Positions 1 to 8,634 of a stretch of DNA of 64,000 nucleotides are shown here, piece by piece. Made by a program: the position numbers and the translations under genes. Positions within the stretch are counted from its first letter, which is position 1. Each line of letters opens with the position of its first letter. This DNA comes from an uncultured Alphaproteobacteria bacterium (GTDB taxonomy: Bacteria; Pseudomonadota; Alphaproteobacteria; CAAHEQ01; UBA3637), in the NCBI GenBank assembly GCA_944391565.1, contig CALXUB010000021.1, positions 1 to 64,000 of the forward strand, written 5' to 3'. The notes under the pieces are model-generated. The model saw only the letters and a program-made list of their open reading frames with translations. It was not told the DNA's origin and did no database searches.

Positions 1-566
1 GTGTCTGCTGTGACGGAAATGTCTATCAACCAGACACTGAAGATACTTCTTATGCCTGTTGCCCAACTGGAAAAGAAGTCTCTATTGTTCAAGGAAAAGA
101 AAACCTCAATTATTGTTGCTCAGAAGGGCAAAAGGCTTATTGGAACGGGTCTTCCGCCCAGTGCTGTGCGACCACAACGCATCAAATCGTCAAAAACTAC
201 AGAAGTGGACAAACCGATACCGCTTATGCTTGCTGTGAAACAAAAGAGGATGACGTTTACGACAACGGACGCGCTATCATCTCGTGGACTGGCTATACCA
301 TCGCCGGCGCCGTCAACGGGTCGTGCTGTAGTGGCTATACCAGTTATGCTGAGGATGATGGCTCCTATGTAAAGGCTTCTTATGACGTCTCAATTCGTCA
401 AAACGGTGGTGTTTATTACTGTGCTCATACTGGAATTATAAATGGAGTAGGCGATGTCTATGTCAGTGACAATAAGATTTGCAGTACGGGTGATTGGGGT
501 GCGACAGTTCACGATTGTCGGTGCAGTGACAGCGGCGATCCTCAATCGAATGGCATATCCTGTTAA
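1..566 (+). CDS. C-terminal part of a cysteine-rich protein (5' end off window)
   Basis: An open frame runs from base 3 to a TAA at 564-566 (187 residues) and enters from the left edge, so the start is not in the window. It is very rich in paired cysteines: VCCDG, ACCPTG, YCCSEG, QCCAT, ACCETK and SCCSGY recur about every 20-30 residues, mixed with Tyr, Gly and Asp. This is typical of secreted, disulfide-rich surface proteins. Two other Cys-rich proteins in the window carry a type IV pilin N-terminus, so this may be the tail of a similar protein (inference). It ends 2 bp before the convergent EAL gene. No catalytic domain was recognised. Confidence 0.75.
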   Translation, partial: VCCDGNVYQPDTEDTSYACCPTGKEVSIVQGKENLNYCCSEGQKAYWNGSSAQCCATTTHQIVKNYRSGQTDTAYACCETKEDDVYDNGRAIISWTGYTIAGAVNGSCCSGYTSYAEDDGSYVKASYDVSIRQNGGVYYCAHTGIINGVGDVYVSDNKICSTGDWGATVHDCRCSDSGDPQSNGISC

Positions 567-568
567 AA

Positions 569-1750
569 TCATCGGCTTTTATGCGCTTTTGGATTTTGAT
601 ACAATAGCTTTTGAATGTAATATCCTTGGAAAAGAGAAATTCCCATAGCTTGTCCTAGTTCCACGGCGACTTTATCATCAATTCGGCATAGAATGACACG
701 CGTGGGATCATTTTGTTTTAATGTTTGCAAAAACGTTTTATTTTCGGCATAGACCATTAAATCCTGGTTCCAAATCAGTTTAATAAAATCAGCGCCGAGT
801 TTTTCTCGGTTCAGGAAAATCAGAGAATCGGCCGTCACCGTATCAATACAGATGCGATATCCTTTGGAAGCCGCAAAAGCGCGAGCAGCTAAATAAGCCG
901 AAATATCCGTAAAGATATCACTTTGTTTAATTTCCAAAAGCACGGTTTCCTTCAAAGACGGATTTAATGTCTCATCGAATTTCTGAAAATCCGGCCCCAA
1001 TATAGTTTTTACGGTCAGATTAAGGCTGAAATTTTTATTAAACGAACCTGCATCATGATGAATAATGCTTTCCAACACACGACGATCCAACGTCTCCAAC
1101 AATCGGCCCAACAGCCAGGGCGACTCATAAATATCAACATTGGGGCACAGAGCCTTACGCAAATCGGATAAAGCAACATATATTTCCTCAAACAGCTCTA
1201 ACGGCGGAGACTTACCGACAATTGCGCACACCGGCTGACGGCGCGTGATATTGGACAAATCGGCGTGCTGCAAAGCGCGCTCCAGTTGACCCAGCAAAGC
1301 CGGTGTAAACGGCATGGAATCCGTATGTGCTTGAAACACTTGTGTCAGCGAAGATGCCGCCGTCAGCACCGGCGTTGATGGTTTAGAAACAGCTCCCTTT
1401 AAACTCTCGGCCAGTTTTTTGAAATCCTGTGTCAAATGGTAGATCGCATAGCTTTCACCTTCTTGACGGGTTGTGTTTTGCATGCCGGACAAAAAACGGA
1501 TTTTAATCAAAAGCGCCTTTAAATCATCCGGCTTGTTTTCGGAGACATAAAGGAAAGCTTCCTGGTCGGATAAAAACAACCGACAAAGCCGCTCCTTTTC
1601 GAAAGCCTTCAGATTTTCCACGACCGCTTTCAGCTTTTCACCCGTTAGAGTCGCAGAAATTTGATGAAAAAACAAACCCAAGACCCATCCTTTCGGGTCG
1701 TCCCGAAGCTTTTCCAAAAACTGGATCAAGTCAGCGCGTGTTCCCGGCAT
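569..1750 (-). CDS. Degenerate EAL-domain protein
   Basis: 393 residues. The C-terminal ~190 residues follow an EAL phosphodiesterase fold: NLTVKTI, LLEIKQSDIF, then GADFIKLIW and a closing GISLFQGYYI. The metal and catalytic positions are replaced: the usual (E)xTE is EIKQ, and the DDFGTGYS loop reads IDTVTADS. It is therefore predicted not to hydrolyse cyclic-di-GMP and may act as a binding or scaffold protein. The N-terminal half is unassigned. It starts 1 bp after the stop of the upstream EAL paralogue, so the two form an operon. Family assignment is good; function is inferred. Confidence 0.75.
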   Translation of the reverse strand: MPGTRADLIQFLEKLRDDPKGWVLGLFFHQISATLTGEKLKAVVENLKAFEKERLCRLFLSDQEAFLYVSENKPDDLKALLIKIRFLSGMQNTTRQEGESYAIYHLTQDFKKLAESLKGAVSKPSTPVLTAASSLTQVFQAHTDSMPFTPALLGQLERALQHADLSNITRRQPVCAIVGKSPPLELFEEIYVALSDLRKALCPNVDIYESPWLLGRLLETLDRRVLESIIHHDAGSFNKNFSLNLTVKTILGPDFQKFDETLNPSLKETVLLEIKQSDIFTDISAYLAARAFAASKGYRICIDTVTADSLIFLNREKLGADFIKLIWNQDLMVYAENKTFLQTLKQNDPTRVILCRIDDKVAVELGQAMGISLFQGYYIQKLLYQNPKAHKSR

Positions 1751-1751
1751 C

Positions 1752-3035
1752 TTACATCACCTTGATTTCAAGCGGCGCATCCAAATGCCGCTGATGCACA
1801 CACTGCTGACGCAGTTTCCCGGACAAAACGCTCCGACAAATCAAACAGGTCGACAATGTGCATTCCTGACCAAACGTACAAGTGTTTTTGGTCAACGCCG
1901 CCAAAATGGCATCGATAAAGCGTCCTTGAAAATAATGCAGTCCCATTTTTTGTCCCCAGCGCAAAGCATCTTCTGATCCGCAACGTGACAAAATAAGACC
2001 TGCTTTCGGATTGCTTTTCACCAACGCATATAGGGGTCGTTCGAATTCCGGCTGCATCCATTTTGGCGACCAAAACAGCTTGACAAAATCGGCCCCTAAC
2101 CGAAGGACATCCAAATATTGAAAATCGGGTGCCGTAATATTATCCAACGCCACCAAATGACCTTTATCATGTAAAATCTGCACGGCCTGATGATAGCCTT
2201 TCAGGTTGGTAAAAATGTCAGACAGTTGAAATTCCACAATCAAACGGGTCGGCCAATTTTTAGCGAGCTTTTCGAAAATCGGCGTCGACAGCGTAGAAAT
2301 ATTCAAATTTAAACTGATAGCCGGCGGATAGTCATACAACGACACATGCCCCAATGCGCCCAGCATTCGCCTGTCCAAAGTTTCCGTCAACTGATGAAAC
2401 AAAGCCTTTTCCGTCAGCAAATCCGTTGACGGACATAATGCTTTTTGAAGATTTAAAATGGATGTGTAATACTCATGGAAAAAGACCTTGTTTGGCCCCT
2501 GCGGTGACAGCTTGACAACCGCCTGCCGACGAATAAAATCCAAAGTGTCCATATGTTCCAGCGCGCCTAAAATTTTTTCCAAAATATCCGGTGTAAAAGC
2601 CTCAACAAAAGGGCTGACGGCCGGGGGTTGAACATCAGTGGCGGCTTTTTGACGATGCGCTTCCACAAGCGTTTTCAGTCGATCCATTTCCTGATCTAAA
2701 AAGAAGATCTGTTCAAACTCGGACGCTTTTTGTAATGAGATTAAGACATCATCCTGAAACAGGCTTTTAATCTGATAAAGCACATCATCAATACTTTCCA
2801 AAGAGGGATTTGCCGTAATCAGCAGAAAATCATGATTGCTGAGCAGAAACAGACGGCTATGCGCATGTGTCAGCAAAGGTTCAAAAAGTTTTGAAACGAT
2901 TTCCAATTGCCTGTATCCGCGATTTTCGGGGGAAAGCCGGCTCATTGCGACATAAACGGCACAGAACGAAGTTTCCATGCCGCTTAAGCGGTCAAGTGTT
3001 TCCAAAACTTGTTCTTCCGGTGTTTGTTTTTGCAT
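1752..3035 (-). CDS. Degenerate EAL-domain protein with cysteine-containing tail
   Basis: 427 residues and a paralogue of the next gene downstream: same unassigned N-terminal half, then EAL-like blocks NLNISTL, LIVEFQLSDIF, GADFVKLFW and GLHYFQGRFI. The acidic metal ligands are missing (EFQLSD, LDNITAPD), so cyclic-di-GMP hydrolysis is unlikely. Unlike its paralogue it has a C-terminal extension with five cysteines in about 25 residues (CTFGQEC, CLIC and a further C), which could bind a metal. The ATG at 3033-3035 is the only good start. Both genes lie downstream of tRNA-Arg on the same strand. Confidence 0.72.
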   Translation of the reverse strand: MQKQTPEEQVLETLDRLSGMETSFCAVYVAMSRLSPENRGYRQLEIVSKLFEPLLTHAHSRLFLLSNHDFLLITANPSLESIDDVLYQIKSLFQDDVLISLQKASEFEQIFFLDQEMDRLKTLVEAHRQKAATDVQPPAVSPFVEAFTPDILEKILGALEHMDTLDFIRRQAVVKLSPQGPNKVFFHEYYTSILNLQKALCPSTDLLTEKALFHQLTETLDRRMLGALGHVSLYDYPPAISLNLNISTLSTPIFEKLAKNWPTRLIVEFQLSDIFTNLKGYHQAVQILHDKGHLVALDNITAPDFQYLDVLRLGADFVKLFWSPKWMQPEFERPLYALVKSNPKAGLILSRCGSEDALRWGQKMGLHYFQGRFIDAILAALTKNTCTFGQECTLSTCLICRSVLSGKLRQQCVHQRHLDAPLEIKVM

Positions 3036-3048
3036 TTTGCCTCTTTCA

Positions 3049-3125
3049 TGGTGACCTTGGCGGGAGTCGAACCCACGACCCCGGGATTAGGAATCCCGTG
3101 CTCTATCCTGCTGAGCTACAAGGCC
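3049..3125 (-). tRNA. tRNA-Arg (anticodon CCT)
   Basis: Reading the minus strand gives a full cloverleaf: acceptor GGCCTTG pairing with CAAGGTC, D-arm GCTC/GAGC, anticodon stem CGGGA/TCCCG with loop TTCCTAA (anticodon CCT, reads AGG), T-arm GTGGG-TTCGACT-CCCGC, discriminator A and an encoded CCA. 77 nt including CCA. Confidence 0.96.
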
Positions 3126-3212
3126 ACTTTTTTCCATCGTTTTAAAGATACTCAAAAAGATATGCTTTGACAAGTTTTTTTATCCTGCTTATCCTAAAGC
3201 GGGAGGCAAATA

Positions 3213-3635
3213 ATGCACTGTCACGCTACATGTGTCGATTTTAACGGAAAAGGGATTTTGCTGCTAGGTCCTTCAGGTTCCGGCAAATCGGATGCCGCCC
3301 TGCGTTTAATGGACGCAGGCGCGCTTTTGGTCGCAGATGATCAAGTAATCTTGACACGCCAAGGGGAAAGCCTGACTGCCTCACCACCCCCGCAGATTCA
3401 AGGAATGATGGAAGTCAGGGGATTGGGCCTGATCCGCTGTTCGTTCAAGGCTCAAACGCATCTGAGTCTGGCTGTGGATCTGACACCGAATCTGGAAGTT
3501 CCCCGCATGCCTCAAGCTCGTTATTTCGAAGCGCTGGATGTCCGGGTGCCGCTGTTGATTTTAAATCCGTTTGAAGCCAGTTTTACGGCAAAGGTGAAAG
3601 CGGCTTTATCGGATGGTTTTTCCTTTTTCGCTTGA
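3213..3635 (+). CDS. hprK: HPr kinase/phosphorylase, short alphaproteobacterial form
   Basis: 140 residues, about half the length of Firmicutes HprK because only the C-terminal catalytic domain is present, as is usual in Alphaproteobacteria. Walker A GPSGSGKS is at residues 19-26 and LVADDQVIL follows near residue 40. In the family it phosphorylates and dephosphorylates HPr on its regulatory serine. The start is set by GGGAGG just upstream of ATG 3213. EIIA and HPr follow directly, forming the PTS-Ntr-like phosphotransfer module that controls metabolism rather than sugar uptake. No sensor kinase is seen upstream. Confidence 0.92.
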   Translation: MHCHATCVDFNGKGILLLGPSGSGKSDAALRLMDAGALLVADDQVILTRQGESLTASPPPQIQGMMEVRGLGLIRCSFKAQTHLSLAVDLTPNLEVPRMPQARYFEALDVRVPLLILNPFEASFTAKVKAALSDGFSFFA

Positions 3636-3686
3636 ACTTTTTCCAGAAAGTGTTAAAAAAAGAAAAGCAAATGGAAGGATACAAAG

Positions 3687-4082
3687 ATGATTGGAATTTT
3701 GTTAGTGACACATGGCGCTTTGGCCCGTGAGATGATTGCAGCGATGGAACATGTCGTCGGCCCGCAACAAAATGTCAAAGGCGTGTGCATTGACGCTTGT
3801 GATGATATGGAAGTTTGTCGCACCCATATTTTGGAGGAAGTCGAATCGTTGGAAGAAGGCGACGGCGTCTGCATTGCCACAGACATGTTCGGCGGTACGC
3901 CTTCCAACCTTGCCATTTCCGTCATGAACGGCCGCAAAGTGGAAGTCATCGCCGGTTTAAATCTGCCGATGCTGATTAAGCTGGTGCGTGAACGAAGCAA
4001 CGTTTCTTTAAAAGAGCTGGTCACCTTGGCTGCCGAAGCCGGCCGCAAGTACATTAATGTTGCATCGGAATTATTGCTGTAG
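3687..4082 (+). CDS. PTS EIIA component, mannose/fructose family
   Basis: 131 residues, a complete EIIA(Man)-fold protein. It begins MIGILLVTHG, placing the phospho-accepting histidine at residue 9, and has the conserved DMFGGTPSN block near residue 70. In Alphaproteobacteria this stand-alone EIIA receives phosphate from HPr and works in regulation, since no EIIB or EIIC is nearby. It sits 51 bp after hprK and 5 bp before HPr, so the three are probably one transcript. Confidence 0.93.
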   Translation: MIGILLVTHGALAREMIAAMEHVVGPQQNVKGVCIDACDDMEVCRTHILEEVESLEEGDGVCIATDMFGGTPSNLAISVMNGRKVEVIAGLNLPMLIKLVRERSNVSLKELVTLAAEAGRKYINVASELLL

Positions 4083-4087
4083 GTGGG

Positions 4088-4369
4088 ATGATGTGCTCCG
4101 AATACAGGATGATCACGCTTCATATTCAAAATAAAAAAGGCTTGCACGCCCGGGCAGCCTCTGCTTTTGTCAAAGAAGCTGATAAATATCGGGCTGAAAT
4201 TTGGGTGGAAAAGGATGGTCAACGGGTATCGGGCCATTCCATTATGGGATTGATGATGCTGGCGGCGGCGCAAGGCACATCCATCAAGGTCTTGACAAGC
4301 GGTATTGATGCTGCCGAAGCTCAGAAAGGCTTGGCCGATCTTGTTAACGCCAAGTTCTTTGAAGAATAA
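4088..4369 (+). CDS. ptsH: Phosphocarrier protein HPr
   Basis: 93 residues from the first ATG, or 86 from ATG 4109, which gives the more typical HPr N-terminus MITLHIQNKKGLHARAA. AGGTGGG immediately before 4088 favours an upstream start, so the start is uncertain. The phospho-histidine lies in GLHARAAS, and the HprK target serine in GHSIMGLMML. HPr carries phosphate from EI to EIIA, and its serine is phosphorylated by HprK, encoded two genes upstream. The C-terminus is normal. Confidence 0.93.
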   Translation: MMCSEYRMITLHIQNKKGLHARAASAFVKEADKYRAEIWVEKDGQRVSGHSIMGLMMLAAAQGTSIKVLTSGIDAAEAQKGLADLVNAKFFEE

Positions 4370-4441
4370 TTTTGGCCCGTTTTTTATTTTTATCCTTTTA
4401 AAATCCTTTAAAACTCCTTATATTTGAAAACAGGAGAAAAA

Positions 4442-5410
4442 ATGTTCGAATTGATATGGCCTTATTTGTTTTTCATATTGCCGTTGCCGTTCATCGCCGC
4501 GGCAATGTTGCCGTCTGCCCCTGACGGCGAAGGTTCGGATGCTTTGCGTGTGCCGTTTTTCAATGCATTCAGTCAATCAACCGGACCTGTTTTTCATATG
4601 CCGTCGAAATTGCTCAAGGCGTTATTTTTTCTAGCATGGTGTTTGTTGGTTGCGGCTGGCATGCGACCTGTTTGGCTGGGCGAGGCGCATTTTTTACCGG
4701 CGCAAGCCCGCCAAGTAATGCTGGTTTTAGATATCTCCGGATCAATGTTGGAAAGGGACTTTGTCTTGAACAATCAACGTATGAGCCGTGCCGAAGCCGT
4801 GCGGCGTATGGCGGATGATTTTCTTCAAAAACGAACGGGAGACGCTGTCGGCGTTGTTTTGTTCGGAACGGAAGCTTATCAGTATGTGCCGTTGACAATG
4901 GACACGGCAACCGTGCGCAGCATGCTGAAGGAAGCAACGGTCGGCTTGGCCGGTGAACAAACGGCGATCGGAGATGCCTTGGGCTTGGCATTAAAAAATA
5001 TGAAAGACCTGCCCCAAGAAGCCAAAGTTATCATTTTCTTATCCGACGGTGCCGCGAACGCCGGCGTTTTACAACCTCAAAAAGCCGTAGAGTTGGCACG
5101 AAGCATGGGGGTTAAGGTTTACAGCATCGGTTTGGGACCGGATGTGGCGGGATCTTTTTTCGGTCAACCCATTCCCACCGATCTGGATGAAGCCTTGCTG
5201 AAAGACATGGCCGAACAAACGGGCGGCACTTATTTCAGAGTTCGCTCCACCAATGAACTGAAGCAAGTTTATGATCAAATCAATCAGTTGGAACCGATTG
5301 AAATCGAACAAATACAAATCCGTCCTGTTCAAGAACTGTTTTGGATTCCGCTGTTGGGTGCACTTTTCCTCTTTTGGCTGGGAATGATGCTGAAAGGACG
5401 GACGGCATGA
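4442..5410 (+). CDS. batA: VWA-domain membrane protein, BatA-like
   Basis: 322 residues from ATG 4442, chosen because ACAGGAGAAAAA precedes it. There is an N-terminal membrane segment (WPYLFFILPLPFIAA), a second around residue 60, a von Willebrand A domain with an intact MIDAS motif DISGS, and a C-terminal membrane helix. Bat proteins are membrane-anchored VWA proteins, often next to MoxR ATPases, linked to stress tolerance and envelope assembly. No MoxR gene is present here. The TGA stop overlaps the next ATG (ATGA), so translation is coupled. Confidence 0.88.
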   Translation: MFELIWPYLFFILPLPFIAAAMLPSAPDGEGSDALRVPFFNAFSQSTGPVFHMPSKLLKALFFLAWCLLVAAGMRPVWLGEAHFLPAQARQVMLVLDISGSMLERDFVLNNQRMSRAEAVRRMADDFLQKRTGDAVGVVLFGTEAYQYVPLTMDTATVRSMLKEATVGLAGEQTAIGDALGLALKNMKDLPQEAKVIIFLSDGAANAGVLQPQKAVELARSMGVKVYSIGLGPDVAGSFFGQPIPTDLDEALLKDMAEQTGGTYFRVRSTNELKQVYDQINQLEPIEIEQIQIRPVQELFWIPLLGALFLFWLGMMLKGRTA

Positions 5411-7092
5411 TTTTTCTAAGACCGTGGATTTTACTGTTGCTACTGGTGCCGCTTTTTTTGTTTTGGAGACGACGGCGATATCAAAACGGCGGTGCTTGGC
5501 GAACGGTATGCGATCCGCATCTGTTGCCTTATCTTATTGTTCGCTTTAAAGACAAAGAGTGGCATGTTTATGCAGGATTGATGGCTTTTTTATGGTGTTT
5601 TGCCGTTTTTTGTGCAGCCGGTCCCGCTTTTGAACAAAAACCCATGGAGACCGGAATAACCCGCAAAGGAATTGCCGTTGTCGTAGACATGTCTCCCGCT
5701 ATGACACCCGAAAAATTATTTCAAGCCCGATTGAAACTTTATGATTTGCTTCAAACACAGTCGGATGCAGACTTGGCGCTCGTTCTGACGGATGCCAAAG
5801 CCTATACGGCGTTGCCGATGACATCAGATAAAAAGATTTTTGAAAACATTTTACCGTCTTTGACGGAACGCGTCATGCCTGTTCGAGGTGAAAATCCAGC
5901 GGCCGGAATTGAACGTGCTGCCACGCTGTTGCGACAAGCCGGATTTAAACAAGGCCGAATTTTGCTGTTGACCGGCGGATTGTCCGAACCCGAAAAATTG
6001 ATGACTGCCGTTCAATCCAGCGCTTATCCCGTGTCCATTCTGGGAATTGGCGCCCAAACAGATCCCCGGCCCGTTCAGCTGCCCTCCGGACAATTTTGGG
6101 AAAAAACACCCGGTACGCCTGTTTTGGCCGGTTTGAACGCTCGCCTGCTGAGCCAAGGCGCCTTGTTTGAAACTGCTTCTTTGGACGAAGAAGATTTAAA
6201 ACGATTGTTGGCGGATGTTCGTTTGGAAAAACAAGAAGGCACTACCGCTCCTTTAATTTTGCACCAAGACATCGGTGTCTTCGGATTATTGCTTTTGTTG
6301 CCACTGACAGCTCTTTTATTCCGACGCGGTATTTTATTCATGCTGTTATTCGGTTTAATGCTGCCGATGGGAGCAGAAGCGGGACCTTGGCGACGCACCG
6401 AACAAGCCATGTATGACAGACATCAGACTGCCGTTGCCGCCTACCGCAAGGGTGATTATGAAAACGCCGCTGATCTGTTTGCTCGAACAGAAGGGACGGA
6501 AGCTTTGTATAATTTGGGCAACGCTTTGGCATTTCAAGGTAAAATCGAAAAAGCCATTCAGACTTATGAAGCTGTTTTAAAACAAAACCCGCAGCATGAG
6601 GACGCTGCATTCAATTTGGATTACTTAAAAAAACAGCAGACAGCCAACCAACAAAATCAAGCTCAAAATGGTCAAGGCGGCGGGCAAAGTGACAATCAAC
6701 ATGACAAAACGGATTCACCTTCTGCTTCCGCTGGTGCCACTTCCGAAAACGACGAACAATCCGCCGCTGAAAATACTTCTTCAAACACAGAATCCCCTCA
6801 ACAAACCTCCGCCGAAGATTCTGTTTCAGATAATCTCTCTGAAACGCGAGACAACTCGGAAGACAAAGACGACCCTGCCTCCCGACAAATTCGCAAAGAC
6901 ACATCATCAGGCGAAGAAAATGGACAAGCAGCTACACAAGCCGATGCATCCGAGACGCCGGCCGGCGACGAAAAAGGCCCTGTCATATCGGCGGCGGCGC
7001 AACAACAAGAGGAATGGCTGGAACGCATTGATTCGGATCCGGGTCGATTGCTTCGGATTCGACTTTTAAGACAATATGAGGCACAAAAATGA
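5407..7092 (+). CDS. BatB-BatC-like fusion: VWA domain plus TPR repeats
   Basis: 561 residues starting at ATG 5407 (overlapping the batA stop). Order: N-terminal helix (MIFLRPWILLLLLVPLF), a second helix near residue 60, a VWA domain with an altered MIDAS (DMSPA in place of DxSxS), two C-terminal membrane segments, then a TPR part (AVAAYRKGDYENAADLF, LYNLGNALAFQGKIEKAI). A roughly 150-residue Gln/Ser/Glu-rich disordered stretch follows and the end is RIRLLRQYEAQK. This joins what are separate batB and batC genes in many bacteria. It overlaps batD by 4 bp. Confidence 0.85.
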   Translation: MIFLRPWILLLLLVPLFLFWRRRRYQNGGAWRTVCDPHLLPYLIVRFKDKEWHVYAGLMAFLWCFAVFCAAGPAFEQKPMETGITRKGIAVVVDMSPAMTPEKLFQARLKLYDLLQTQSDADLALVLTDAKAYTALPMTSDKKIFENILPSLTERVMPVRGENPAAGIERAATLLRQAGFKQGRILLLTGGLSEPEKLMTAVQSSAYPVSILGIGAQTDPRPVQLPSGQFWEKTPGTPVLAGLNARLLSQGALFETASLDEEDLKRLLADVRLEKQEGTTAPLILHQDIGVFGLLLLLPLTALLFRRGILFMLLFGLMLPMGAEAGPWRRTEQAMYDRHQTAVAAYRKGDYENAADLFARTEGTEALYNLGNALAFQGKIEKAIQTYEAVLKQNPQHEDAAFNLDYLKKQQTANQQNQAQNGQGGGQSDNQHDKTDSPSASAGATSENDEQSAAENTSSNTESPQQTSAEDSVSDNLSETRDNSEDKDDPASRQIRKDTSSGEENGQAATQADASETPAGDEKGPVISAAAQQQEEWLERIDSDPGRLLRIRLLRQYEAQK

Positions 7093-8495
7093 TAAAAAAA
7101 CTTTTTTATTTATGGATGTTGTGGGTATGGGCCGGAGCGGCTTATGCTACGGTCTCTGCCACCGTCGGACGATCAACCGTCAATGAAGGACAAAGCGTGG
7201 AACTGATTCTTTCCGCCACGGACAAAAAAACGGCTGCACCGGATTTTACTCCCCTTCAGGGGAATTTTGAACTGGCCGGTCAATCTACCAGTCAACGCAC
7301 TTCTATCGTAAACGGCGTGCTGTCATCGCACTATGAAATTCGTGTCAACTTAATCCCTTTAAAAACCGGCACGCTGACCATACCCCCGTTGACTTGGCAA
7401 GGCGAAACAACAGAACCCGTTTCATTAACGGTTCAACCGGCCTCTTCTGCCGTCAAACAAGAAGACAAAGCTGACGGCTTATTGATTGAAGCGGCGCTTT
7501 CCGCCTCTACCGTTTATGAAAACAGCGAGCTGATTTACACGGTGCGTCTTTATGACCGGATGGGAATTGTGGACGGAGACATTCTTCCGCCGCAGCTGGC
7601 AGGCGCCGAAATTCAAGCGTTGGGCAATGATCGGGCTTTTACGGCGGAACGCAACGGTAAAACCTATCAGGTCATTGAAAAACAATTTGTTATTTTCCCC
7701 AAAGAAGCCGGAACCAATTTAAAAATCAAACCTGCGGCTTTCAAAGGCTTTGTCTTTTCTCCGCGGACATCGGGAGCCGATCGAAATCTGCTGGATCCGT
7801 TTGGTTTTCCGGGCGACATCATTTACCGCGGATTGTCTTCCATGCAGCAGGAAGTCTTTGTTCGTGCCGAACCGATGACACTGACTGTTTTACCGAAACC
7901 GCCGGAGCTGAGTGGATATTGGTGGCTGCCGGCACGCAGTCTGACAATGACGGAAGCTTTCTCGCCTGCCCGACAAGAAATCCAAGTCGGCGCACCGCTG
8001 ACCAGAACGATTCGGGTTGAAGCAAAAGGCGTTTTAGGCACTCAGCTGCCGGACATCATAATGCCTGACGGACCGGGTTTTAAAGTTTATCCGGAAGCGC
8101 CTCAAAAAAGCAACGCTTATGCCGTGAATGAAGGACTTATCGGAATAGAAGAGCGTTCCTTTGTCATTATTCCGCTGACCGCCGGAACAGTCGAGGTTCC
8201 ACCGGTTTCTTTAAGTTGGTTTAACGTGACGACCGGACAACAAGAAACAGCACGCTTACCCTCGGCACAATTTCAAGCGTTCGGCACGCCGGCAGTCGTT
8301 CATCCCCCCGAAGCAATTGAAGCGCCGGCACCGACCGCGCCCGTCTCGCCCTACGCGAAAGAAAATGCTTGGTTATTCTTTTTAGGCGGATTATGCATCG
8401 GCTTGGCCGGCACATTTTTGCTGTTCTTTTTCATGATGCGCCGCACCCGCCCTAAAAAGAAGCATCTGCCGGATATATACCCCAAAAGGGAATGA
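7089..8495 (+). CDS. batD: BatD-like protein
   Basis: 468 residues with a signal peptide (ends about AYA-TVSA), a large beta-rich periplasmic region of repeated Ig-like modules (SVELILSATD, LIYTVRLYDR, LTRTIRVEAKG), and one C-terminal membrane helix (AWLFFLGGLCIGLAGTFLLFFF) with a basic cytoplasmic tail. This is the BatD architecture (BatD proteins are named for oxygen/stress tolerance). It overlaps the preceding gene by ATGA, so batA-batBC-batD is one translationally coupled operon. Confidence 0.87.
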   Translation: MIKKLFYLWMLWVWAGAAYATVSATVGRSTVNEGQSVELILSATDKKTAAPDFTPLQGNFELAGQSTSQRTSIVNGVLSSHYEIRVNLIPLKTGTLTIPPLTWQGETTEPVSLTVQPASSAVKQEDKADGLLIEAALSASTVYENSELIYTVRLYDRMGIVDGDILPPQLAGAEIQALGNDRAFTAERNGKTYQVIEKQFVIFPKEAGTNLKIKPAAFKGFVFSPRTSGADRNLLDPFGFPGDIIYRGLSSMQQEVFVRAEPMTLTVLPKPPELSGYWWLPARSLTMTEAFSPARQEIQVGAPLTRTIRVEAKGVLGTQLPDIIMPDGPGFKVYPEAPQKSNAYAVNEGLIGIEERSFVIIPLTAGTVEVPPVSLSWFNVTTGQQETARLPSAQFQAFGTPAVVHPPEAIEAPAPTAPVSPYAKENAWLFFLGGLCIGLAGTFLLFFFMMRRTRPKKKHLPDIYPKRE

Positions 8496-8634
8496 GGTTT
8501 TATTCAAAAAGACTAAAAAAACAGAATAACCTGCCTTAAAAAAAGGCAGACACACCATCAACTTTGTCCACAAAGCACTTGCCCTTTTGACAAAAGAGCC
8601 GTAAACTGAACAAGCAAATAAGAAAGGAACAACC

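Noticed and set aside
1-372. 123-residue ORF in frame 1
   Set aside because: Frame 3 carries the Cys-rich coding pattern to base 566; frame 1 is a shadow.
8531-8550. CTGCCTT/AAGGCAG hairpin as terminator of batD
   Set aside because: It is not followed by a T-run, so it was not listed as a terminator.
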